Assembly (NCBI RefSeq): GCF_000423325.1
Contig: NZ_AUHT01000004.1
Coordinates: forward strand, 398,284-462,283
Length of the DNA stretch: 64,000 nucleotides
Direction: 5' to 3'
Source: Lysobacter defluvii IMMIB APB-9 = DSM 18482
GTDB lineage: Bacteria; Pseudomonadota; Gammaproteobacteria; Xanthomonadales; Xanthomonadaceae
A program made the position numbers and the translations under genes. Below are positions 31,446 to 39,387 of this stretch, piece by piece (the first letter of the stretch is position 1; each line of letters begins with the position of its first letter). The notes under the pieces were generated by a model, which ran no database searches, had not been told where the DNA came from, and was given only the letters and a program-made list of their open reading frames with translations.

Positions 31446-32408
31446 ATGCCGACGCTGAGCTTCATCGCCATCACCCTGCTGGTCACGGTCGTCGTCGGTG
31501 GCATCAGCAGTTTCCTGATCCGGCGGCACCAGCGGCGCAAGTTCGAGTGCCAGGCGGGACTGGCCGGGCTGGCGGCCATGCGCTGGCGCGAGTACTCGCG
31601 CTTCATCGTCGAGGGCCTGGAAGAAAGAGGCTTCCGCCGCAGCCGCGAACAGCCGGACCTGTCCCGCGGCCAGGACGCGCACCTGCTGCTCCTTCGCGGC
31701 GGGCACACCTGGCTGCTTGCCTGCCGGCAGGGGCTCGACTCGCAGACCGGCCCCGAGCTGGTCGAGCGCATGTCCAGGGCGATCCACATGTCCGAGGCCC
31801 GCGGCGGCGTCATCGCCACGCTCGGGTGCTTTGCCCCGGCGGCGCGCAAGGTCGATCCCGGTATCGAGCTGCTGGACGGGCCCGCGGTGTGGAAGCTGGT
31901 CCAGCCGGTGCTCCCGGCCAGCCTGCTCGAGGACGTGCGCGCCACCGCCCGGAAGGAGATCCGCAGCCGCGGGGTGCTGGCCTGGCTGGTCGCCGTGCTG
32001 CTCGGAATGGGCCTGGCGTGGCTGCTGACACCGCACCTGGCTTCCGACCCGGCCCCGTCCGTCGCGCCGCCGACCGGCGCGACACCGGATACCCGCCGCG
32101 ATACCGAAGCCCCGGGCACGGCCCCACCGCCCATGGCGCCGGACCTGCTGCGCCCGGTCGAGCTGAGCGAGGAGGAGCAGCGCGGCCGGGTCCTGGACGA
32201 GCTGGCGGAACTCCCGGACGTGCAGCACGCTGGCTGGGCCACCCGCTCCACCCTGGTGGTGCGCCTGGAGCGCGCCGCAGACGACGCGCTCGTCGAGTCG
32301 GTGTGCGACATCCTGCTGCCCCACCCCGACGTGCGCGACCAGCGCATCCAGCTGCAGCCACCCGAAGGCGAGGGCCGCGTCCGCTTCCTCCAGTGCGCGC
32401 CCTACTGA
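31446..32408 (+). CDS. Membrane-anchored protein with degenerate Mrr-like restriction endonuclease fold
   Basis: A 320-residue protein. It has an N-terminal membrane helix (FIAITLLVTVVVGGISSFL), then a domain at about residues 40-165 resembling the Mrr_cat/DUF2034 fold (FIVEGLEERGFRR, then LSRGQDAHLLLLRGGHTWLL and a later GGVIATLG). A second helix lies near residues 178-197, with a Pro-rich linker and a small C-terminal domain (residues 235-320). In active enzymes the core reads D...(E/Q)xK; here the third position is ACRQ, so catalysis is doubtful. It may bind rather than cut nucleic acid or be an inactive membrane protein. Confidence 0.55.
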   Translation: MPTLSFIAITLLVTVVVGGISSFLIRRHQRRKFECQAGLAGLAAMRWREYSRFIVEGLEERGFRRSREQPDLSRGQDAHLLLLRGGHTWLLACRQGLDSQTGPELVERMSRAIHMSEARGGVIATLGCFAPAARKVDPGIELLDGPAVWKLVQPVLPASLLEDVRATARKEIRSRGVLAWLVAVLLGMGLAWLLTPHLASDPAPSVAPPTGATPDTRRDTEAPGTAPPPMAPDLLRPVELSEEEQRGRVLDELAELPDVQHAGWATRSTLVVRLERAADDALVESVCDILLPHPDVRDQRIQLQPPEGEGRVRFLQCAPY

Positions 32409-32442
32409 GCGGGCGCGCACTGCCGAACCGGCCCGGCCCGGA

Positions 32443-34257
32443 TCAGAGCCGGGCGTCGCCCGGGAACGCGGCGCCGTCGAGGTGCCGGTCGACCTGCTCC
32501 AGTGCCTCGTATAGGTGCGGCAACAGCGGCTTGTAGCGGGCGGCATAGTCCGGCAGCACGAGGAAGCCGTCGAAGTGCTGGACGTCCCCGACCTGCCAGT
32601 ACGACACGGTGCCGCCCGCGGCACGTGCCGCGTCCACGTACGGCTTGCTGCTGAACGCCATCGGGATGAGGCCATCGTCGGTGCCGTGGACCACGAGCAC
32701 CGGCAGGCCGGCGTCCGGCATGGCCGCCTTCGTCTCCGCCACTCCGGCGCGAAGCGCTTCGCCCCGGGCATCGTCGCCCGTCCATAGCGCGCGCAGGCAT
32801 TGCAACCCGCCCAGGCCCGGATCCAGGGCCATGACGCTGGCATCGAGCAGCATGATCCCGTTGCCCGGAGGGATGCCGCTCGCATCGGACCACCACGCCG
32901 CGCGCTCGGCGGCGGTCGCCGGCCGCGGCCCGCCCTCGCCCACCACCGCCCAGGACATGCCGCAGGGGTGTTCGCCCACGCCTGCGCCGGTGTAGGCGGA
33001 GGCATAGGTCGCCGCGACGGCACGCCAGAGATCGAAGCCCGTCGACAGGGCCCCGGCGCGCAGCGCCTCTTCCGTCCAGCCCGCGGACGACAGCAGCTCG
33101 CGGGCCGAACGGGCACGGCTGGCGGTGTCATCGCCCTCCACCACGCCGGCCTCGGCCAGGGAGGCGCAGCGCTGTTCCCAGGACGGGCGGACCTGGTCCA
33201 GGGCAGGCGGCTGCGGCAGGCCTTCCATGTCCAGCAGCGCGCACGGCATCACCAGCGCGGCTTCGGTCGTGTAGTCGTACAGCGCCCGGCTGCCATGGCC
33301 ATCGACCAGCACGTTCGGTTCGCCGGCGACCACCGCGTCCAGCCAGCCACCCTCCAGGCCGGCCGCCTGCAGCACCGCGCCACCGCCGTTGGAGATGCCG
33401 ACCGCGATCACCCGGGTGTCGTCCCAGTGGAACGGCGCCTGGTCCGGGAAGGCCCGGGCCAGCACGTCGAGGCCGTACTCCGCCGCCTGGCGCACGTGCC
33501 GGCCCCAGTCCGCCTCCGGGTTGTCACCGGAGTGCGCATGCTTGAAGGCGATGCCGGTTGCCCCCGCCGGCGCTTCCGGCACGAAGGCGAGGTCGTCGGC
33601 GGCGTCCGCTGCCGCGGCGGTGCCGTCGACGCGGAAGCCCACCCCGGCATCGAGGTCGAAGTAGTCGCTCCCGGCGCCCTTGTCGGTGTAGGCCACCGCA
33701 CACCCGCGCGGCAGCGCCCAGGGCGCGGCGACCGCGATCGCGCCGTGGATCCCGCGCGAGCCGGAGGCCGGCGCGACCACCAGGCAGCGGCGCTCCGCAT
33801 CGAACGCGTCGGGCACCTGCACCAGGACCCGATGCGGGTGCGTGGCGCCGGGGACGGCTGCGTACGCCGAGAACTCCCGTCCCGGAACCGCCTCGACACT
33901 CCCGTAGGACGTACCGTATCCGCCGACCGGGGACAGGTCGGCGATGCCCCGCCAGGCCGCCCAGATGGCACGGCGGCGCAGCTCGGAGGCGGTCGGCGCC
34001 TCCGGGTCGGCGAACGCCGGTGCCTGCATCGACTGCAGGCCCGCCAGCCCGAGGCCAGCAGTGAGCAGGTCGTCGCCATCGCGGTGCACCGACACGCGCT
34101 CGTGGGCGTGGCTGGAAGCGACCGCGGGCGCCGCCGTACCCTGGGCCGCCGGGCCAACGGGTGCGCTCGCGCAGCCCGCCAGGGCGATCGCCACGGCGAG
34201 CGTGGCGAGCGCCGGCAGGCGTGTCGTGGAAACGGAGGTCCTGGATGGCATTCGCAC
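32443..34257 (-). CDS. D-(-)-3-hydroxybutyrate oligomer hydrolase (lipoprotein)
   Basis: Predicted to hydrolyse 3-hydroxybutyrate oligomers (from PHB breakdown) to monomers. The 604-residue alpha/beta-hydrolase-like protein has a lipoprotein signal (LAVAIALAGCASAP), a long conserved core (VGGYGTSYGSVEAVPGREFS and AYTDKGAGSDYFDLDAGVG), a lipase box GISNGGG with probable nucleophile Ser289, and VLVVHGTDDGLIP near the C-terminus supplying the acid. GTG 34257 follows GGGGAG at good spacing; ATG 34251 is possible. It is divergent from 3-hydroxybutyrate dehydrogenase, the next enzyme, and shares a candidate operator with it. Confidence 0.85.
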   Translation of the reverse strand: MRMPSRTSVSTTRLPALATLAVAIALAGCASAPVGPAAQGTAAPAVASSHAHERVSVHRDGDDLLTAGLGLAGLQSMQAPAFADPEAPTASELRRRAIWAAWRGIADLSPVGGYGTSYGSVEAVPGREFSAYAAVPGATHPHRVLVQVPDAFDAERRCLVVAPASGSRGIHGAIAVAAPWALPRGCAVAYTDKGAGSDYFDLDAGVGFRVDGTAAAADAADDLAFVPEAPAGATGIAFKHAHSGDNPEADWGRHVRQAAEYGLDVLARAFPDQAPFHWDDTRVIAVGISNGGGAVLQAAGLEGGWLDAVVAGEPNVLVDGHGSRALYDYTTEAALVMPCALLDMEGLPQPPALDQVRPSWEQRCASLAEAGVVEGDDTASRARSARELLSSAGWTEEALRAGALSTGFDLWRAVAATYASAYTGAGVGEHPCGMSWAVVGEGGPRPATAAERAAWWSDASGIPPGNGIMLLDASVMALDPGLGGLQCLRALWTGDDARGEALRAGVAETKAAMPDAGLPVLVVHGTDDGLIPMAFSSKPYVDAARAAGGTVSYWQVGDVQHFDGFLVLPDYAARYKPLLPHLYEALEQVDRHLDGAAFPGDARL

Positions 34258-34311
34258 GGGCGCGGCTCCCCTTGTGGTCGGTGGCCCAAGCTAGCAGCGG
34301 CGGGTGCGGCC

Positions 34312-34330
34312 GGCATCGTACTTTCGTACG
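34312..34330. promoter_or_regulatory. Candidate operator: palindrome CGTAC-N4-GTACG
   Basis: The sequence GGCATCGTACTTTCGTACG contains the inverted repeat CGTAC-TTTC-GTACG. It lies 55 bases above the hydrolase start and 60 bases before the dehydrogenase start. A closely similar site is at 41724-41743 in another divergent promoter region of the same putative pathway. It probably binds the LuxR-type regulator at 35241, by inference only. Confidence 0.5.
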
Positions 34331-34389
34331 CGAGGCAGGGACGCGGGCCTTTGCTACGGTCCTCCCATCCCTCCGCACGCGACACCTCC

Positions 34390-35193
34390 ATGACCGACAC
34401 CTTCCTGCGCGGCCGCACCGCCCTCGTCACCGGCAGCACCTCCGGCATCGGATTGGGCATCGCCCGATCCCTGGCGGCCGCCGGTGCCCGGGTCGCGGTA
34501 ACCGGCCTGGGCGACTCCGGCGAGATCGAGGCCGCGGTCTCGGCGGTCCGCGACGCCGGCGCCCCCGAGGCGCGGTATTTCCCCGCCGACCTCCGTGACC
34601 CGGCGGCGATCACCGCGCTGGTGGGGGTCGTGCGGGCCTGGGGCTCGATCGACGTGCTGGTCAACAACGCCGGCATGCAGCACGCCGCCCCGCTGGAGCG
34701 GATGCCCCCGGGCAAGTGGGACGACATCCTCGCCCTCAACCTGAGCGCCGCCTTCCACACCATGCGCCTGGTGCTGCCCGGCATGGCGGAGCGGGGCTTC
34801 GGTCGGGTCATCAACGTGGCCTCCGTGCATGGGCTGGTGGCCTCGGTCGACAAGGCGCCGTACGTGGCCAGCAAGTTCGGCCTGGTCGGGCTGAGCAAGG
34901 TCGCCGCGCTGGAGTACGCCAGCGCCGGCAGCCGCGAGAGCGGTGGCGTGACCGTCAACTGCATCTGCCCGGGCTGGGTGGAAACCCCGCTGATCGAGCC
35001 GCAGATCGAGGCGCGCCGCGACGGCGGAAGCCGCGACGACGGGGTGCGCGCGCTGCTGTCGGAGAAGCAGCCGAGCCTTCGAATGACCCTGCCCGAGGAG
35101 ATCGGCGCGCTCGCCACCTGGCTGTGCCGCCGCGAGGCCCACAACCTCACCGGTGCCAGCCTGCCGGTCGACGGCGGCTGGACCGCGCAGTAA
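34390..35193 (+). CDS. bdhA: 3-hydroxybutyrate dehydrogenase
   Basis: NAD-dependent oxidation of (R)-3-hydroxybutyrate to acetoacetate. The 267-residue short-chain dehydrogenase has the nucleotide-binding TGSTSGIGLGIAR, the NNAGMQHAAP segment typical of this enzyme, and catalytic Ser145, Tyr158 and Lys162 (YVASK). Also seen are CPGWVETPLIEPQI and the family C-terminus LPVDGGWTAQ. The conserved residues around the active site (QHAAP, VHGLVAS) favour 3-hydroxybutyrate dehydrogenase over other SDRs. ATG 34390. It is divergent from the oligomer hydrolase and 47 bases before the response-regulator gene. Confidence 0.9.
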   Translation: MTDTFLRGRTALVTGSTSGIGLGIARSLAAAGARVAVTGLGDSGEIEAAVSAVRDAGAPEARYFPADLRDPAAITALVGVVRAWGSIDVLVNNAGMQHAAPLERMPPGKWDDILALNLSAAFHTMRLVLPGMAERGFGRVINVASVHGLVASVDKAPYVASKFGLVGLSKVAALEYASAGSRESGGVTVNCICPGWVETPLIEPQIEARRDGGSRDDGVRALLSEKQPSLRMTLPEEIGALATWLCRREAHNLTGASLPVDGGWTAQ

Positions 35194-35240
35194 CCACCCA
35201 CCGGATGGCCCCGCCCGCCGCCAGCGGGCATCCTTCGACC

Positions 35241-35906
35241 ATGCCCACCCTGCTCATCGCCGACGACCACCCGCTGTTCCGCGCCGCACTGCGTGGCGCG
35301 GCGCAGGACGCCGCCAGCGACATCCATACCCTGGAGGCAGGCACGCTCGACCAGGCCCTCGCGGTGCTCGAGTCCAACGCCGAGGTCGACCTGGTACTGC
35401 TGGACCTGCACATGCCCGGCAACCACGGGCTGGCCGGGCTGGCGGCCATCCGCGCGCAGTTCCCGGCGGTGGCGGTGGTGCTGGTGTCGGCCAACGAGGA
35501 CCCGCAGGTGGTGCGCCGCGCACTCGACCACGGTGCCGCGGGCTACATCCCCAAGAGCTCCGGCCTGGAGGACATGCGCGATGCGATCCGCAGCGTCCTC
35601 GACTGCGAGGAATGGCTGCCGCCGGCCCTGCGGCAGGCGGTGGCCCGGGCGCGTTCGGAGCCCGGGGACGCCGACCTGGCTGCCCGCCTGGCGAGCCTGA
35701 CGCCACAGCAGTTCCGCGTACTCACCCTGGTCGCCGACGGCCTGCTCAACAAGCAGATCGCCGACCGGCTGGAGGTCCAGGAGCGCACGGTCAAGGCGCA
35801 CCTGACCGCGATCTTCGAGAAGCTCGGCGCGCGCAACCGCACCCAGGCCGGGGTGATCCTGCGCTCACTGGAACTCAGCGACCCCTCGACCCAGCTCGAG
35901 GCCTGA
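35241..35906 (+). CDS. LuxR-type response regulator (CrbR/ErdR-like)
   Basis: A 221-residue regulator. The receiver has phospho-acceptor Asp55 in LVLLDLHMPGNHGLAGL, with Lys in YIPKSS near residue 105. The LuxR HTH (about residues 150-215) reads LTPQQFRVLTLVADGLLNKQ and VQERTVKAHLTAIFEKLGA. Together with the convergent SSS-domain kinase it matches the CrbS/CrbR (MxtR/ErdR) pair that controls acetyl-CoA synthetase and short-chain carbon use in other gammaproteobacteria; the equivalence is inference. ATG 35241; an earlier ATG in frame at 35205 lacks support. It may be co-transcribed with bdhA. Confidence 0.85.
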   Translation: MPTLLIADDHPLFRAALRGAAQDAASDIHTLEAGTLDQALAVLESNAEVDLVLLDLHMPGNHGLAGLAAIRAQFPAVAVVLVSANEDPQVVRRALDHGAAGYIPKSSGLEDMRDAIRSVLDCEEWLPPALRQAVARARSEPGDADLAARLASLTPQQFRVLTLVADGLLNKQIADRLEVQERTVKAHLTAIFEKLGARNRTQAGVILRSLELSDPSTQLEA

Positions 35907-35913
35907 GCGCGCC

Positions 35914-38900
35914 CTACGCCCCGCGCACCGCCAGCAGGCGGCTCAGCATCGACTTCAGGGCCAGTGGACGTACCGGCTTGGGCAGCAGCCCGAGTCCCTC
36001 CTCGGCCACCTCGCGCCGCACCGCGTCGGTGGCATCCCCACTGAGCACCAGCGCCGGCACGCTGCCGAAGCGCTCCGCCAGGCGGCGGTACACCGCGATA
36101 CCGGTCTCCCCGTCGTCCAGGTGGTAGTCCAGCAGCCACAGCGCCGCGGGACGGGATGCATGCGCACGCAACGCCGCCTCTCCCCCGGGCGCGGTCTGGA
36201 CGCTGCAGCCCCAGCCACGAAGCACCCCCGCCAGCGCCTGCAGGGCCGCCGGATCATTGTCGACCACCAGCACGTCCAGGCCGGCCAGCGCGGTGCGCCG
36301 GGGTGGCTCCGGCACCGCCGGCGCCTCGGCGCAGGGCACGGTGACCCAGAACGCGGTGCCCCGCCCCATCCGGCTGCGCAGCCCCACGCGGCTGCCGAGC
36401 AGGCCGGCGATGCGCTCGGCGATCGACAGCCCCAGGCCCAGCCCCTGCCCGGCCACGCCCTCGCCGCGGCGGAACTCCTCGAAGATCAGCGCCTGCTGCG
36501 CCGGCTCGATGCCGGGCCCGGTGTCGTGCACCTCGATGCGCAGCTGCACGCCCGAGCGCCGCACGCCCAGCAGGATCCGTCCCTCGCCCGCATACCGCAC
36601 GGCGTTGGCCAGGAAGTTCTGCAGCACCCGCCGCAACAGCTGGGGATCGCTATGCGTCCAGGCACGCACCGGGACGAAGTCGAACTCCAGCCCGCGCGCC
36701 CGGGCCAGCGCCCGGAACTCGGACGCCAGCGGCTCCAGCACATCGGCCAGCGGGAAGGGCCGCGGCTGCGGTACCAGTCCGCCGGCCTCCAGCCGCGCCA
36801 TGTCGAACAGCCCCGTCAGCAGGTCGGTGGTGGAATCCAGCGCGCCGCGGATCGGGTCGAGCGAGTGGCGCTTACGCGGCTCCAGCTGCGCGGCCAGGGA
36901 TTCGGTGAACAGTTGGGCGGCGTGCAGCGGCTGAAGCAGGTCGTGGCCGACCGCGGTCAGGAACCGGCTCTTCGCCTCGTTGGCGCGCTCGGCCTCGCGG
37001 CGGGCCTGCTCGGCCGAGGCCGTGCGCTCGCGCACCCGCTGCTCCAGGGTCTCGTTGGCACGGGTGAGCTCGGCCTCGGCGCGGCGGAAGGCGGTGACAT
37101 CGGTGAAGGACGCCACGAAGCCGCCGCCCGGCATCGGGTTGCCGCGGATCTCGATGATGCTGCCGTCGGGGAAGCGCCGCTCGCTCACGTACGGCGTGCC
37201 GGCGCGCATGTGGTGCAGGCGCTTGTCGACCTCGAACTCCACGTCCACCTGCCCGGCCAAGCCGGTGCCCAGGTTGTGGCGCACCAGGTCGGCAACGGGC
37301 ACCCCGACGCGCAGCAGGCCGTCCGGATAGCCGAACAGCTCGCGGTAGCGGCTGTTCCAGGCGACCAGCCGCAGCTCGCGATCGACCACGCTGATGCCCT
37401 GGCTCATGTTCTCCAGCGCGGCCTCCAGCAGGCGCTGGTTGAAACGCAGGTCCTGCGACGCCTCGTCGATGATCGCGACGACGGTGTCCAGGTCCGGCCC
37501 GGCCTGACGGCGGGCGGCGTCGAGCAGCAGGCGCGCGGAGGAACTGCCCAGCACCGCCGCCAACTCGTGCTCGAGGCGCGCCTCGATCTCCATCGGCACC
37601 GGGCCATCGGCCGGGGCCCCGCGCAGCACGCCGTCCACCACCCGCGCCGGCAGGAAGCGTCGTCCGGCATTGCGCAGCGTGCGCCGGTCCGAGCCGCGCG
37701 TCGTGGTACGCGCGCGGTCCGGCCACCACGCGGCCAGCACCAGCGTCACTACCAACCCGGCGGTCAGGCTGACCCCGACCGCCCGGCCCAGGCGGCTCCA
37801 TCCGGTCAGCCCGAACAGCGCGTCGGGGGCCAGCCACTGCAGACCGAACGGGCCGGCCACGACCCACGCCGGCACCTCAGTGCCACCGTGGGCCAACGGC
37901 GGCAGCATCACCCAGGCCCACGCCGCGAAGCCCGCGAGCACCCCCACGGCGGCCGCGGCGGGCGGCGTCGACGGGCGCCACACCGCGAACGCCAGCGCCG
38001 GTGCGAGCGTCGCCAGTGCCGAGAACGACAGCGCCCCCATGTCCGCCAGTGCCTCGCTGCCGCCGGCGAGGCGGCTGTACGCCCACGCCAGCAGCATGAT
38101 CGCCACGATGCCGGTCCGGCGCAGCGTCAGCAGCGCCCCCCGGTGGTCGTCCTCGCCGGGGCGCAGCGCCCACGCCCCGCGCAGCAGCCCGGGCGCGAAC
38201 CAGTGGTTGCCGATCATCAGGCTCAGCGCCAGCGTGCTGACCACCACCATCCCGGTGGCGGCACTCAGCCCGCCCAGGAACGCGAACAGCGCCAGCCCGT
38301 CGTGCCCCATCGCCGCCGGCAGCGCCAGCGCGTACATGTCCGAAGGCACGGTATCGCCCAGCAGCGCCACGCCCGCATGCGCCAGCGGCAGCGTCGGTAG
38401 CGCGATCAGCACCAAATACAGCGGGAACTGCCAACGCGCGGTGCGGATGTCCGCCTCGTCCCGGCACTCGACCACGCCGACGTGGAACTGGTGCGGCAGG
38501 ATGAACATCGCCAGCGCGCCCAGCAGCACCAGCGGAACGAAGCCGCCGACCGGCTCGGGTGCGACCGGCGCCTGCGCCGGCACCGCCTGCAGGCCCAGCC
38601 ACACGAACACGCCCAGGGCCAGCATGGCCACCAGCTTGAAGACCGACTCGAAGGCCATCGCCAGCACCAGTCCGCGGTTGTGCTCGGCGGCGCTGGCACG
38701 CCGGGTGCCGAAGGCGACCGCGAACGCCGCCATCGCCAGGGCCACGTACAGCGCCCCGTCCTGCAGCGCCGGTACCCCGCCGGCGATCGGTCCGCCGGTG
38801 ATGGTGCCGAAGCTCATCGTCACAGCCTTCAGCTGCAGGGCGATGTACGGGACCAGCCCAAGCACCGCCACCAGCGTCACCACCGCCGCCAGCCACGGGT

Positions 38901-39231
38901 CCTTCCCCAGCCGGGTGGCGATCAGGTCGGCGATGGAGGTGGCGTTGCCCTGCCGCGCCAGGCGCACCAGCTTCGCCATGAAGGCGAAGGCCAGCACGTA
39001 GAACACGATCGCCCCGAGGAAGGTGGGCGGCAGCGGCCAGCCGTAGCGCGCGGCCTGGGTCACCGTCCCGTAGAAGGTCCAGGAGGTGCAGTGCACCGCC
39101 AGCGACAGCGAGTACACGTGCCGCCAGTGCCGGGCCAGCACGCCCGGGTGGCGCTCGGCATAGATCGCGGTGCCGAACAGCACCGCGAGCCACGCCACCG
39201 CGGCCGCGACTACGACGCCGGTGCCCAGCAT
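35914..39231 (-). CDS. Hybrid sensor histidine kinase with sodium/solute symporter-like N-terminus (CrbS/MxtR-like)
   Basis: An 1105-residue membrane sensor. Residues 1-500 hold about 12-13 helices of the SSS (PutP-like) fold. A PAS domain at about 590-700 reads NMSQGISVVDRELRLVAWNS, followed by a short coiled coil and the HisKA domain with phospho-acceptor His763 (AVGHDLLQPLHAAQLF). The HATPase domain has NFLANAVRYAG, DTGPGIEPAQQ and GLGLGLSIAERI. A C-terminal receiver has Asp1035 in LLDYHLDDGE. This domain order is that of CrbS/MxtR kinases; whether the symporter part transports or only senses is not visible. It converges with its likely partner regulator, with seven bases between stops. 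Confidence 0.92.
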   Translation of the reverse strand: MLGTGVVVAAAVAWLAVLFGTAIYAERHPGVLARHWRHVYSLSLAVHCTSWTFYGTVTQAARYGWPLPPTFLGAIVFYVLAFAFMAKLVRLARQGNATSIADLIATRLGKDPWLAAVVTLVAVLGLVPYIALQLKAVTMSFGTITGGPIAGGVPALQDGALYVALAMAAFAVAFGTRRASAAEHNRGLVLAMAFESVFKLVAMLALGVFVWLGLQAVPAQAPVAPEPVGGFVPLVLLGALAMFILPHQFHVGVVECRDEADIRTARWQFPLYLVLIALPTLPLAHAGVALLGDTVPSDMYALALPAAMGHDGLALFAFLGGLSAATGMVVVSTLALSLMIGNHWFAPGLLRGAWALRPGEDDHRGALLTLRRTGIVAIMLLAWAYSRLAGGSEALADMGALSFSALATLAPALAFAVWRPSTPPAAAAVGVLAGFAAWAWVMLPPLAHGGTEVPAWVVAGPFGLQWLAPDALFGLTGWSRLGRAVGVSLTAGLVVTLVLAAWWPDRARTTTRGSDRRTLRNAGRRFLPARVVDGVLRGAPADGPVPMEIEARLEHELAAVLGSSSARLLLDAARRQAGPDLDTVVAIIDEASQDLRFNQRLLEAALENMSQGISVVDRELRLVAWNSRYRELFGYPDGLLRVGVPVADLVRHNLGTGLAGQVDVEFEVDKRLHHMRAGTPYVSERRFPDGSIIEIRGNPMPGGGFVASFTDVTAFRRAEAELTRANETLEQRVRERTASAEQARREAERANEAKSRFLTAVGHDLLQPLHAAQLFTESLAAQLEPRKRHSLDPIRGALDSTTDLLTGLFDMARLEAGGLVPQPRPFPLADVLEPLASEFRALARARGLEFDFVPVRAWTHSDPQLLRRVLQNFLANAVRYAGEGRILLGVRRSGVQLRIEVHDTGPGIEPAQQALIFEEFRRGEGVAGQGLGLGLSIAERIAGLLGSRVGLRSRMGRGTAFWVTVPCAEAPAVPEPPRRTALAGLDVLVVDNDPAALQALAGVLRGWGCSVQTAPGGEAALRAHASRPAALWLLDYHLDDGETGIAVYRRLAERFGSVPALVLSGDATDAVRREVAEEGLGLLPKPVRPLALKSMLSRLLAVRGA

Positions 39232-39309
39232 CGGCGTCGCTCCGGCGTCAATGATCCCCTCCCCATGCCGGGAGGATAGCGCCCTGTAGCATCATTTCGG
39301 CGCCCCGTC

Positions 39310-39373
39310 GTTCCCGCGCACGCGGGAACCCGGGGACGTCGCCGGACCCATGGATTCCCGCGTACGCGGGAAT
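39310..39373. repeat. Inverted REP pair (REPIN-like)
   Basis: Two 20-bp palindromes, GTTCCCGCGCACGCGGGAAC at 39310-39329 and ATTCCCGCGTACGCGGGAAT at 39354-39373, with outer flanks GTC and GAC that make the whole 70-base unit an inverted pair. This is the structure of a mobile REP doublet. It lies between the kinase and the TonB receptor and may affect the 3' end of the receptor mRNA. Confidence 0.75.
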
Positions 39374-39387
39374 GACCGGTGTGGCGA

